64,000 nucleotides of DNA from contig WHVD01000008.1 of assembly GCA_015178975.1 (NCBI GenBank), positions 1,488,001-1,552,000 of the forward strand, written 5' to 3'. Under the pieces are notes generated by a model, which made no database searches, had not been told where the DNA came from, and saw only the letters and a list, made by a program, of their open reading frames with translations. This DNA comes from Hysterangium stoloniferum. Its lineage: Eukaryota > Basidiomycota > Agaricomycetes > Hysterangiales > Hysterangiaceae. Every line of letters begins with the position of its first letter. The first letter of the stretch is position 1. Below, in pieces: positions 22,232 through 33,479 of this stretch. Both the position numbers and the translations under genes were made by a program.

Positions 22232-22716
22232 CCAGAAAACTCAATCAAATTTTCAGGACTTCACCCCCTGATTTGATCTAACAAAACTACCAAAAAAAGA
22301 CTAAAGTTTTATAAGAAACACATATTTAAAAATTAAAAAGGGGAAGATGTAGGTCTGGTGATTAGATGGCCTGACAGCATGCCAGCAGTAGGTGGAGTTT
22401 GAATTGTTTGTAGGAAACTTAATGTTCACTACACGTGTAGGTGCTTCAATTTTATCACTCAGTAATGACACCCACAGACCCACTGATACAAATTAACTTA
22501 TATAATATAATGATATATGATATGTATGATATGTATGTATATATGTACATATGATAGACCTAACCACTCACCAAATTTTATATCTGTAGCTACAGTGGTT
22601 CTTGAGTTATTCAAGAATCTTTGCACAACTAAAAATCATTGGAAGGGTTTTGTCCCTCACTGTATTTTAAAACATTTAAACACATTTAAAACCATTAAAA
22701 ACCATTAAAATGGCAG
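22232..22716 (+). repeat. AT-rich segment with a SINE-like repeat unit
   Basis: There is no gene here. The block at about 22345-22510 shares phrases with 23121-23235 (TTTGAATT, GGAAACTTAAT, AGGTGCTTC, then ATGACACCCACAGACCCAC). A weak tRNA-like head (TGGTGATTAG, then GAGTTTGAATT) precedes it. This suggests two copies of a short interspersed repeat. Confidence 0.4.
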
Positions 22717-23120
22717 TGTGAAGAGTGGTAGAAGTTCTGACCATTCTATATATGAAGAAATGAGTAGAATGGGAGAAAGGATGATTCCAGTGGAGGCCTT
22801 GACTGCTATAGTTCAAGGCCTGAAGTGTTAGATTGCTCAGATAATGCTACCTATGTGGTAGCTGACACATTACCCTGATCACCACTCGCTGTAGACCTAG
22901 TTTGTGTCTTACAAGTGGTGGTGTTTGGGTAAAAGTGTGTCTGAGTTCTATTTGGTGCCAAGTGCACCCACAAGTATACACAGAGCTTTGAACTAATGAA
23001 ATGGTACAATATTTGAAGAATATAAAAGATAGAAAAATATGAATAAAATGTGTAAAATAAAAATAAACTAAAAGGAGTGTTTTACCACAATGAAACTGTG
23101 GTAAAAGCCTACTCCTCACA
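22717..23120 (-). repeat. L4-family solo LTR, TSD GGCAG
   Basis: This 404-bp LTR has minus-strand start TGTGAGGAGTAGG and plus-strand start TGTGAAGAGTGG. It is flanked by GGCAG at 22712-22716 and 23121-23125. Confidence 0.88.
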
Positions 23121-23235
23121 GGCAGAACTTGAGTGGTGTTTGAATTCCTTGTGGGAAACTTAATACTTGCTATACTTGCAGGTGCTTCTATTTGTGACTC
23201 AGCATGACACCCACAGACCCACCAACACGACTTAA
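23121..23235 (+). repeat. Second copy of the SINE-like unit
   Basis: It matches 22370-22510 in order and orientation, including the CACCCACAGACCCACC phrase and the ATAT-rich end. Confidence 0.4.
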
Positions 23236-23321
23236 CTTATATGATATGATAATACAGATACTTGAGATTATATCTTTAAGTACAGTGTAAGACTGAACAT
23301 AAGACTGAACCTACCCAAGAT

Positions 23322-23400
23322 CAAACAGTGTAGTGGTTAACACTGTTACTATGTATGTATGTGAAAGACCCTGGGTTCAATTCCTAGTATGGCCATTCAT
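23322..23400 (+). repeat. tRNA-like element (A box and B box), possible SINE head or tRNA relic
   Basis: An A-box-like TAGTGGTTAAC (23331-23341) is followed about 32 bp later by a B-box-like GGGTTCAATTC (23373-23383), close to the tRNA consensus GGTTCGANTCC. I could not draw a convincing complete cloverleaf, so a functional tRNA is unlikely. Confidence 0.4.
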
Positions 23401-23465
23401 TTTCTACATTACTTATGAAATTTTACAGCCAGTGTGCCACATGCCTTTAGATATATAATTGGTTA

Positions 23466-23704
23466 GCAAAAGGAATCAGACACAAATTGAACCACTTGCC
23501 CCTAGCATTTCATTCAAATGCGCATCTGTAGTACCGCCAGATATAGATCCAATAAAAAAAGGGATTGTTTTTTTTTGCGGCGGAGTTGTACTGACGAAAT
23601 GCGGAGCATGTTGCTGCTGTGCTAGCGCTGCCATCAAAGGGCCTTGCCCAAACACCGGACGTTGCATGCCCAGCCCCATTCGATTCGGCATAAACTGCAT
23701 GATG
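23466..23704 (-). pseudogene. Fragment resembling the N-terminal RRM start of an RBM25-like splicing factor
   Basis: The minus-strand frame begins MQFMPNRMGLGM, continues through a Gln/Pro-rich linker and reaches FFIGSISGGTTDAHLNEML. The last part resembles the first strand and helix of an RNA-recognition motif as in RBM25/Snu71-type proteins. It stops after about 74 residues, where the SINE-like DNA begins, so only a 5' piece is present. A CAG acceptor just after the ATG and a T-rich tract upstream suggest an exon edge. Family assignment is tentative. Confidence 0.35.
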
Positions 23705-24232
23705 GGTAGAATAAATAAAAAACCTAGTTACAATATCCCAGAGATGTTCACAGCAACTAATAGAGAGACGTCGTTGAACGTGTCCAGAAATAATAGATCA
23801 GTAGTAGGAACGTAACTAATCTGTGACCATTACGGTCACGATCTACTTCATTTCATGGTCGAACGGAGGTCAATGAACGCTCATAAGGTCGTAGTTAGGA
23901 GGTTGGTTATCAAATCGCTCCAAGTGCCTAGCGCCAGAAATCTTACATAAATGTAATACTCTGTGCAGCCGCAGCATTTAATATGGCTTGGCTGGGGGCA
24001 ATCAGGGATTATTTCTAACTGTAGGCATTACTTATTCCTCGAAGAATGCCTTAGGTGGAGTCCGTTTACCCCAATTGGTCCCATCTCGGTCTAATCCAAT
24101 GACCGTACAACATAAACCATCCTCATTACATGAATATGCTTGATCCCGCAGCATCCACTTATTATCATCTATATCCAAGCATTCCGTTTAAAAATGCTGG
24201 AAGTGTACAATTACTAGTATTCCGCACAAAAC
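23705..24232. other. Intergenic region between divergent host genes
   Basis: I see no open frame with family signals. This 528-bp stretch would hold the promoters of the oxidase (plus) and of the RRM-like gene (minus). Its base composition is closer to the oxidase than to the transposon layers. Confidence 0.4.
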
Positions 24233-26370
24233 ATGCCCTCAATTTCAGCACTGACGATAGTGCTTCACGCTATACTCGTAGGAACCGCCCTCAGCTCTCC
24301 GAATTGTCGCAGTCAACCAGGAGATGCCTCATTTCCTAATCCTGACCAGATCCAGCAGTTCAATTCTTCCATTGGTGGTCGTCTTGTTCCTGTAATTCCT
24401 ACAGGCAGGTTCTGCCAGAATGTGGGAGGATGCACCGACGACCAGTGGAATGACCCTGCTTTCCGGGAGGTCATCCCAGGATCCATGTTACAGGTATTCA
24501 TTTACTCATTCCTTGATAGTTCAATCATTTTTACCTCAAAAATGTCAGCCAAATTGGGAACAGGTACTCTTGCCAGTGTTAGACCCCGTACTACCTCTTA
24601 TCTATGTTTTATGATAGGATTTTGTTTCGAATCCTCCTTCTATATGTTACCGAAACACAACCAATTGCGGCCAAGGATCGGTTCCTATCCTAGGAATTAA
24701 TGCTACTTGCGCCGCAGACATCCAGGTATATGACCTCCCTCAACAAGTACCGATCATCAACTTAACTATTCTCCAGGAAGGCGTGCGTTTCGCCCATAAA
24801 CATAACCTGCGCACCGCCATCAAAGCCTCTGGACACGACTATCTCGGACGCTCCACTGCAAAAAATTCCCTGTTATTCTGGACACATAACTTTAAGAATA
24901 TCACGTTCCACGATTCATTCAAAATTGGCGGGAAAGATCTCGGTAGCTCTGTCACCTTCGGCAGTGGTGTTCACTTGGATACTTTGTACCAAGCAGCCGA
25001 GGCTCGTGGAAAGATTTTCGTTGGTGCCAACGTTAGGTCCGTTGTGGCATCTGGGGGGTATCTCCAAGGAGGCGGACATTCGATTTTATCTCCGCGTTTT
25101 GGATTGGGTTCCGATAACGCTTTAGGTATCTTCACAATATTATCTCACTTTTGAGTTGGTTCTAATGCGATCTTACAGAATTCCAAGTCGTTATTGCCAA
25201 CGGAAACCTCATCACTGTCTCCGAAGCCGAGCATCCAGATCGTACGCATCCCAAAACGTTACCTAGATACTCTTTCTCATATTTCTGCTAATATTCCCAG
25301 TTTTCTGGGCCATACGCGGTGGAGGAGCCGGTAGTTGGGGTGTCATAATCAGTGCTACCATCCGCACCTATCCGGCATTTTCAGCAGTGGTGCACAACGC
25401 TGTACTCACATTGAATTCTTCTGACGCAGCCGCGGATCTTGCTCGTTTACATGCCTCTCACATATTCGACTGGGACAACGAAAAGATTGGACACTACTTC
25501 TCTTTCTTCCAGGCATCACCTTCAGTGTTCATATGGACCATGACCTCTCTTTGGCCGAACGCCTCAGAGGCCGCCGTTAATGCGTCTCTCGCGCCTTTTC
25601 TAGATGAAGCAGTTTTGCTGGCGACGAATGTTAGCATCGATTTATCAAATAAGGTGGTAAACGACCAAGTAGGAATTTCAGATCAAGCTGGATTAAATAC
25701 TGCTGTGGGATCACGTTTGATTCCTGCGCAAATATATCGAAGTGACCTATCGGTTGTTCGAGATACTTATAAACAATTATTTGATGCTGGTGCTTCTCTG
25801 TACGATCCTCTCTATATCTTGCATGCCATTAATTTACTAATTGCTATTGGATAGTATATTAGGCCTTATGGTTGCTGGAGGTGAGTATTACTCGTAACTT
25901 GTGACAATTCACACTCACTTTCCGATAAAGGTCAAGTCTCAGAAAATGCACATATTGACTCGGCCGTACACCCCAAATGGCGTACTGCTAAAGCACTTGT
26001 CTGTATCTAATGCTGTTCTCCTCTCGTAGTTCTCGTTCCTTGATTCTGAACTACCGCCTTTATTTTCCAGATCGACCTTGGAACAATCTGGAACGATGAC
26101 GCGACCCCCGCCGAAGTCAAAAGTTTCCAGCAAAGCATTACTAACGTCCAAGTCCCGATTTTAGATAAATTAGCAGGTGGACTTGGCAGTGGATCCTATT
26201 CGAACGAGGGGGATGTATTTGAACCCAACTTCCAAGTGACGTTCTATGGCCCCAATTATGCGCGTCTGAGCGCCATAAAAAATATTTATGATCCTGATGA
26301 TCTCTTCATCGTGGGTGCTGGTGTAGGCTCGGAGAGGTGGGACTCTCAAGGTCTTTGTCGGGTAGAGTAA
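24233..26370 (+). CDS. Secreted FAD-linked oxidoreductase, berberine-bridge-enzyme family
   Basis: Nine exons join in phase to 562 codons: 24233-24493, 24549-24563 (only 15 nt), 24618-24725, 24777-25125, 25179-25241, 25301-25799, 25855-25880, 25931-25998 and 26071-26370. All introns are GT-AG and 50-72 nt. The donor of the eighth, GTCTGT, is atypical, and the third (51 nt) is also open in frame. The first 20 or so residues look like a secretion signal. The FAD-binding (PCMH-type) domain shows KASGHDYLGRST, whose His is the usual covalent FAD link, and GGYLQGGGHS. The Cys used for a second FAD bond in bicovalent relatives is absent. The C-terminal BBE domain ends YDPDDLFIVGAGVGSE. The family oxidises alcohols, sugars or alkaloid-like substrates with O2; the substrate here is unknown. 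No lesions seen. Confidence 0.88.
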
Positions 26371-27286
26371 CCTATACCAATGACAAACCGAGAACATTTG
26401 AACACATACGTCTGTTGGTGGCTGTTGACCTCGATAGTTATTAAGTGAAATAGTAGTTTGTTCATCAGCCTTAACCTGAAGGGTAACCTACACGTAATAA
26501 CGTAGTGCATACCAGCAGTTTTTTATTCTATGGCACGTTTTTTACCGAAAAAAGAAAAATTTGAATGAATGAATAGATTTATTTAAGATGGCACAGTAAT
26601 TCTCTTGATTTTCTTTTAGATCATTTTGACAAAGTCGGCACTTTAATTTCTTAATGCATAGAAAGTAAAATAATGATCAGATAGATAGATGTACATCTGC
26701 CTAAACTACTTTGCGACAGTTTCCCAATCTCATTCCGAGTTGAATGCAAAGCATAGAACTGTAAAAGTTTAATCCTCAACAGCCATTTCTCTTGTAGAAT
26801 TAAATTCATACACAGGCCACTGTTCTTAGATGGTTCTTAAATTTATTCAAATCTCACAATGGATGAGACTCATAGTTGACTACATAATTTTGAATTTGAT
26901 TCATCTTTCATGTAGCATTTATCATACATATAGTCATACGAAATGGGGCAGCTGATATTCTTCGACATGCGCTTAAGGCAATAGACTATTCGATGAAACT
27001 TATTTGATATGTTGGGCCTGTATTGCACTTCAAATATTATATAAAAAGGGTAGTTGGCTTTTTAATAGTAAAGAAAAGGTCTAGCAGCCATCTTTGTACT
27101 ATAAAATCACCTGGTTTGTTGATGCGAGCCCTTAAAATTCCTTAAAATTAAGCTCGGTTAACTTAATTAGGCCTTGTAGGTCACTTAATTGCGACTTATG
27201 TTTAAAATCCAACATTGACTGTTATTCATTCTCTTCACATACAACAGAACTTTTCAAAGGGTTTTATTGCATTCAGGGCTGCTGGA
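26371..27286. other. Non-coding AT-rich region downstream of the oxidase
   Basis: There is no open frame or repeat here that I can support. It begins with the presumed 3' untranslated region and has a short GAATGAATGAATAGA repeat near 26563. It ends at the truncated LTR of the next retroelement. Confidence 0.4.
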
Positions 27287-27482
27287 TGTGAGAGGTACCC
27301 TTTTCATGGGAATGTAAACATCTTCTTATCAGACTACATTCCCCATATTTTTCCTTATTTTCAACTATCTTTAAAAACCATCTAATTCTTTCATTACACA
27401 CATTTATATTAGTTTGAAGATCTATGTATGCCTGTGGGTACATAGACCTTATGAGCACTTACATATTGTCACACTTATGTAC
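27287..27482 (+). repeat. L3-type LTR, 5' portion only
   Basis: It begins TGTGAGAGGTACCC and is closest to 60977-61136 and 62343-62400. The match stops near CTTATGTACA, where leader sequence starts, so the LTR's 3' half is deleted. Confidence 0.65.
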
Positions 27483-27866
27483 AGGCTAGACCATTCTTTT
27501 CCTGTGAAGAAACATGTTCTATAAAAAAAAAAGAAAGAAAAAAAACATCTACTTCTAGCTATATGTGATGACTATGGGCAAGGAACAGGTTGTGAAACCT
27601 TCAGTGGCATTGAGTAGTTCTCTCCCACAATGAAGACCCACTAGCCTCAAACTGCCCAGTAATATTATAATGAGAAAGCCCTTGTTGATTTTCCAAAAAC
27701 AAGCCTCCATCAGAGGTTCACCCCAAATCGAAGTTGAACCACTGACAGGTGCCTCCCCAAGTCAGTCAGGATCACACTCACACCAGGAACAACTGAAAAC
27801 ACTGGAAGGGAACACTTCTCCTGCACATTATGATGATGCAATGTTCCAATTTCCACTGTGTCAAGT
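27483..27866 (+). repeat. E-type leader region (copy 2)
   Basis: It is directly homologous to 165-382 and 1523-1680. It is non-coding or too decayed to read. The match to copy 1 stops near 27866 and continues at 30025 in inverted orientation. Confidence 0.55.
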
Positions 27867-30025
27867 CCAAGCAGACCCTCAACAATACCCCAAAGGAAGG
27901 ATCCATGAGATTGACTGAAGTCAGTACAATGCTCATGGTCCAAGGTGAGTTGTCTAGGGAGAGTGACTCCTAGTAATGAGCTCATTGATTCTGAAATTTC
28001 TGAAAGACTCATAATATCCAGGATATATTCTAACACCTTGGAATGACTTCCATCATATTCAGGGAGATCAGACCATTTGATCTTGATGTTGTTAGTATTC
28101 AGGGTAAGCACCTTATTCTTAGGTAACTCATTGTCCTTAGTGCTAGCTTGAGACAAGTTTGGGAGTCTGGGAGTTCTGGGGTTTTGCCCCCCACATCCCT
28201 GGTTTCCATTACTGTCAAACTGAGTCACTCAGTTCTCCTCCTCAGGGAAGGAATGGGTTAATCCTCATGGGCAAGGGATGGCAAGTTTCATCTGGGTCCA
28301 GTGATCCTCAACTGAATACTTGACCTGCTATTCCTTCAACAAACATGGTTGAAAAAGACAGTTGACCTTTATTGGCAATCGGTCTGTCTAGAGTCCAGTG
28401 GGAGTCATCAAAGGGATTTGGAGTGCTAGGGATGGCATCAAAAGTTACTCGAGCATGGGGAGTTACTCATCATTCTCTTGAAGCTTCTCTTTCCAGTTCA
28501 GTCATGCTGAGAAGATGATGCAGTTGTGGTTGGTGAAGAGAATGTTTGACTGGAATGTTTTTCTCCTGTAGGTGTTCCATCACTTCAATCCTCATATCCA
28601 TTGGAAAGTCTTCCAGGATCAGTGGGTGATTGATTGAATGGAGGAAGCAGGTATCAGGGGAACCCTTTGTTAAGAACTGAAAACTGACTAATGTCGGTGG
28701 CCGACAGGGACCGATCGGAAGGACTTGGCTTCAGCTTATGTGCTGCACCCTCGCAAATATCTGTAGGGTGTCCTTAGATTTCGGGCGGGTGAAGACTAAT
28801 CCTAAAGAGCTCTTTTCAGTGAGATACCGATCGGAACCGAAGGACAAGTCGAGCGTCGGGCCAAGGGGTCGGGGCCGGGAGTGGGCGAGCGCACGCGAAG
28901 GCGGATGGGGGGATTCTTAGTATGAGACTGTTACAAACATATGAGGGTATTCTGAGTCGATATTCTGATTGCCTAGTAACTACAACTACAGCGGGTTCAT
29001 ATACAAGTAACAGGCATCTAGAAAATACTAATGGGGAGAAGGGCGGAAAACGGCATTAACAATAAGCTTGACTAGGAACAGGAAGTTTATGATTAGTTCG
29101 GAGGCCGATGATAACCAAGAGCGTAATTATGATAAAAGGAAATAGTTCAAGGACTACAAATATAGATAGACATATGTGAAACATAAGGTTGAACAGATCA
29201 ACATAATAAAGGGGACGTATCAAAAGTTTGACCAGACAATACGAGTTATTTTGACGTGGGCGTAAACGGAGTTTGATCTTCGCGAAAACATACGTCAGCT
29301 TCGGGGCTGATGGTTTCTGAGATGGTGACGTGAAACGTTGATAAGTGGCGATAACCTTGGGACCGATAGGGTTGCGACACAGTCGTAACACCCTTGAGCT
29401 CTCATACAAATGAGCCAGTTGTAGAAACTGGAGATGAGGGTATTTGCATCATCTCATCATGGTCATGCAGTAATTCTATCATCATGTTTTCATGCTTTTC
29501 CTGGTTGTGCATGAGTCTAGATCAAAGGCTGAAATATGCAAAAGATATGTTGGGTGACTTTTCATAAAGAGAATGCTCTACTGTCCAAATGTACAAATAT
29601 CAATAGTTGACCTTGGGAATAGCATGAGTACATCTAATTAGTACATGCAGAATCTGCAATGTGTCATCATGTATGCTGAGCAAATCTACCAGTTGAATAA
29701 ACAATTCCCCTTTAATTTCTTTCCTTTCCTTTTCCATTGGAATTGTCAGCTTATCGGACCATTCTGGGATCAATTGAGTGACCTCATCCAAAGTTCTTGA
29801 CTACATGAAAAAAGTTTGAGCAGATAGAATGCTGTGATACCTACCTAACCAAACCACAACTGTCATAGGCATGGTGGGGTATCTCACCTTGTAGTCCTGC
29901 ATGATGGCCATAATTTCCTCCTCCAGAATCTGAGAGGCATAGTACATGTCCTATTTATCATTGATGGGTTCATCATAAACCAATTGTCCATGGTAGGTGC
30001 ACTGAAGCATGGCATGAATCATTGG
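27867..30025 (-). pseudogene. Inverted gag N-terminal segment of element E
   Basis: Minus-strand reading runs from about 30025 to 27900. It includes the block matching copy 1 at 1920-2300 (29791-29600, IHDDTLQILHVLI) and a later block (28228-27930) with IKWSDLPEYDGSHSKVLEYILD, which looks like the start of a gag capsid domain. The capsid resumes on the plus strand after 30026. A segment of about 2.15 kb has therefore been inverted within gag. The solo LTR at 28668-29390 lies inside it. Confidence 0.5.
28668..29390 (-). repeat. L1-family solo LTR, TSD CCCTT
   Basis: It matches the LTRs of element A and is flanked by CCCTT at 28663-28667 and 29391-29395. It is 723 bp with no internal sequence. 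Confidence 0.9.
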
Positions 30026-30738
30026 TCTTGGAATGGGAAGAAATGAGATTTCACCAACCCCATCATGATCACAAAACTCCAGTACAGTACATCCAATAAA
30101 GAATTAAGCTGTATCACTTCCTGTATGGGTTCCATCAAGACTGGAAGGAAGAAACACATCATTTGATCTTGACTCTACCCATGGAATGGCTTTACCTGCT
30201 GCAAGGCCAACCCATTGACCACATCATGGGATTTCAAACCTATCCCAACAATCTGCAAGAAGCTCTTATCAATGCTTGGAACCAGATGCACCAAGAACAC
30301 TATTGATTCCAAAAACCCAGAGTTATGATTGCAGAAGGGGAGAAATCAGGTTTTGAAGATAAAGAGGAGTTTTCGACTAGGGATGAGCTAACCACTCATG
30401 GCTGTGTTCTCATTACCGAGACTGGAGATAGAAATGCTAGAAGGAAGTCAAACCCAGCACAAGGCAAGCAGCACAGGAAATTTTTCTTTGAGAGGAAAAG
30501 CATCACTAAGCCTTCTACAGAGTGTTGGATCTGTGGGAGCTTGGAGCATTTTAATGTTGACTGCCCCCATGCAGGCAGAATGTCCCACTATGTTTCAATC
30601 AACAAATGCTCTGCACAGAACCCAGTTGAGGAAGCAGAAGATCAGAGGTTATATGGAATGGTCTATGGATTAAGCACACAAGGACAAGTAATTAATGTTG
30701 ATAACAAATTGATCTTTATTTCTGCTTGTCCCCCTTGA
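30026..30738 (+). pseudogene. Element E gag, C-terminal part with zinc knuckle
   Basis: Capsid-like sequence (FLYGFHQDWKEE ... INAWNQMHQEHY) is followed, after one stop, by an open frame from 30325. That frame contains a CCHC nucleocapsid knuckle, CWICGSLEHFNVDC (about 30521-30562). It is basic around the knuckle, as expected for RNA binding, and is unlike the gag of A-D. Confidence 0.65.
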
Positions 30739-32074
30739 TTAGAGGATGTCATCATCTTAAGAATGGAATTGAGCTCAAATGTAAATGACATATCAGAAGT
30801 ATATATTTCAATATCAGACTACAACTTCCTTGAGAGGGGAGACTGGCTGAGTGCTCATAGTCAGGACCATAAAGGTCTAACAGGAAAGGAAGGCTTGCCA
30901 CAACCTACAGTAAATTACCAAGTATAGAGGAAGTCATTGATGAAGAAGTATTAATCAATCAGTCCAGGAATATCAGTAAGGAATTTATCATGGAAGACTC
31001 TCTAGACTAGAAGGGACGAAAGAGTAAACTTTCCCTTTCAATCCAGGATCATTGCCTACATTGATACCATAGAGGATTTGGACTCAGAAGATGATGATCT
31101 TTCCTTGGGGAGTGTTCCAATGAAGCTCTACAATAGATGAACCAGGAGAGACATTAAATTGGCATTGAAGGAGGAGGATAGATGACCCAAAATACAATAC
31201 CCTCAATCCAGTCAACTAATGAAAGAGGATACAACTATCATCTACTGAAGAAGCAACCCTCCCAGTGGATATTCCAGTATGGGAATTTCAGCATTATATG
31301 TATATGGACAAATAGGAAACTCTGACTCTTCCAATCTCCTCAAGATCAGATTAGATGCTGGAACTGACCTCTCTAGGACTTTATAAAGGATTGGAAGATT
31401 GCCCTAAACTCAAACAAGGACTCAAATTATGCCTCATTCAGCTGACTGGCAATGCTAAAGTTTTGGGATATGTCAATATTCCCATTTACCTTGAGCACCA
31501 AAATGGTACACTACTCAGATTCATGGCCGAAACCTACATCATCAGAGGAATGACTGTACCAATCCTTCTGGGAGAGGATTTCCACATCAACTACAAAATT
31601 GAAATGTTGAGAGACCAACCATTGGGATCCATATTGATTCTCCCCAGAAGAATGGGGTTTATTTCAGCCAATTCCTCAAAGGAATATCAACCCTTAACAT
31701 TTTTGATCAGTAAGGCACCCTTTGAGGAACAATCCAATGACCTACCTGAGTTGACTTCTAAACTGGACAAAGGAGTATGTACTGAAAGACTTGCATGAGC
31801 TCTAGAGGACTGCACCATCAAACCAGAATCGGCAAGATTAGTACTTGTTTACATCAGAGATCTTATGGGTGACGAATGGATTGTTGAAGGGATCATTCTA
31901 CAAAATGAGGACAGAACTATACTAGTTGCCCCTACTACTGCCATCTCCAGGGAAAGGGCTATTATACCCCTTGTGAACCCATCCCTGACACCTTGGATTA
32001 ATAGAAGGGGAGAAACCATCGGATTAATTCACGATGCCAACAAGTGGGCTCAGAAACCTAAGGAGGATATCTGA
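30739..32074 (+). pseudogene. Element E protease region
   Basis: A degraded linker leads to an aspartic-protease-like active site, LDAGTDLS (about 31351-31374), in a frame one off the downstream block. The block 31355-31798 continues with the flap-like YIIRGMTVPILLGEDF. 31865-32074 is a further conserved-looking block ending where the inverted arm begins. At least three frame breaks. Confidence 0.5.
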
Positions 32075-32388
32075 AAACTATTAAGTATACCAAATTCTAA
32101 TATACTCTAAAGGTCATTTAAACATCTGGGATGTGATTCAAACATAATTTGGTTTTTAAAACTTTCAAAAAGTTTTAAACTCTCTTGTACATTACAAACT
32201 AAAGAATCTTTCCAGACACAAGTAGACAATAAAAAAAATTAGTAGTTTGAAACACTAATACTTTTAAAAAATAGATACTTTTAGATAGTCCATTCCATGC
32301 ATATGTATATCATTGGCACCTCTAAATACGGATGTATTACTTCAGAATGGATCTGTCGATCTGAACAGATTTCTACTTGATTCAACAT
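32063..32388 (+). repeat. Inverted repeat arm 1 within element E
   Basis: It is about 330 bp and pairs in inverted orientation with 35648-37041 once the two solo LTRs there are removed. The outer edge reads GGAGGATATCTGAAAAC; the inner edge reads AGATTTCTACTTGATTCA. Confidence 0.75.
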
Positions 32389-32411
32389 ACCCAGAATATA
32401 TAGGGGGTTTT

Positions 32412-33153
32412 TGTTAAGAACTGAAAACTGACTAATGTCAGTAGGCTGACGGGGACTGATCGGAAGGACTTGGCTTCAGCTTATGTGCTGCACCCTCACA
32501 ATTATCCATCAGGTATCCTTAAATTTCAGATGGGTGAAGACTAGTCCTAACGAATACCTCTCAGTAAGACTACCGATCAGAACTGAAGGATAAGTCGAGT
32601 GTCAGGCCAAGGGGGTGGAGACCGAGAGTGGGCAAGCGCACATGGAGGCGGATAGTGGAGTACTTAGTATGAGACTGCTAGAGGTGTAAGAGGGTATTCT
32701 GAGTCGATATTCTGATTGCCTAGTAACTACAACTACAGCAGGTTCATATACAAATATTCGGCATCTAGAAAATACTAACTAGGAGAAGAGTGGAAAGTGG
32801 TATTGACAAATAAGCTTGACTAGGAATGGGAAGGTTACGATTAGTTCGGAGGCCGTGAAATAACTGAGAGCGGAATTACGAGAAAAGGAAATAGTCCGAG
32901 GGTTACAAGTATATATAGACATATGTGAAACATAGAGTAGAATGGATCATCATAATAAAAGGGACGTATCAGAGTTTAACCAGATAGTACGAGTATATTT
33001 TAATGTGGGCATAAATGGAGTTTGATCACCGCGAAGGCATATGTCAGCATCGGGAAACCAACGGTTTCCGATGTGAGGACTTGAACGATGACTTGAATCG
33101 TCAATAGGAGGTGATAACCTCAGGGACTGTCGGGTTGCGACACGGTCATAACA
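32412..33153 (-). repeat. L1-family solo LTR, TSD GTTTT
   Basis: This 742-bp LTR is flanked by GTTTT at 32407-32411 and 33154-33158 and is closely related to the LTRs of element A. Confidence 0.9.
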
Positions 33154-33158
33154 GTTTT

Positions 33159-33475
33159 ACTTAATAAAGACAGCTGTAGTATGAAAAATTTGCAATAATA
33201 TTTTACATATTTTACATGGAAATAACTACATTACAACTTTTAAAAAACAAATTAACAATAAAAGTATTAGCAAGTATTTACATAACTTGGAAAACCATAT
33301 ACAATAGGTTCTATTAATTGACTCTGAATTGTTTAGGATGTAATATGGAGAATTGTTTCTTATGGTTGGTGGTTAACAATATAATAGTCTCAGAGGATAT
33401 ATCACTATTTAAAGATGGAGTTTTGTAGAAATATAAATTTTACCAGTAAACATCTGATATTATAATGATTACGGA
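33159..33475. other. AT-rich non-coding stretch between arm 1 and RT
   Basis: There is no gene here and no counterpart beside the second arm. It may be the rest of the inserted sequence that carried arm 1. Confidence 0.3.
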
Positions 33476-33479
33476 CAAC

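Noticed and set aside
24726-24776. Reading the third intron of the oxidase as coding (17 extra residues in frame)
   Set aside because: It is open in frame, but it has clean GT and CTCCAG ends and interrupts a conserved stretch of the FAD-binding domain; splicing gives the better family match.
27710-27900. Extension of the minus-strand frame 28228-27710 into the leader
   Set aside because: The part below about 27867 aligns with copy 1 in the opposite orientation, so the frame crosses an inversion breakpoint and is not one gene.
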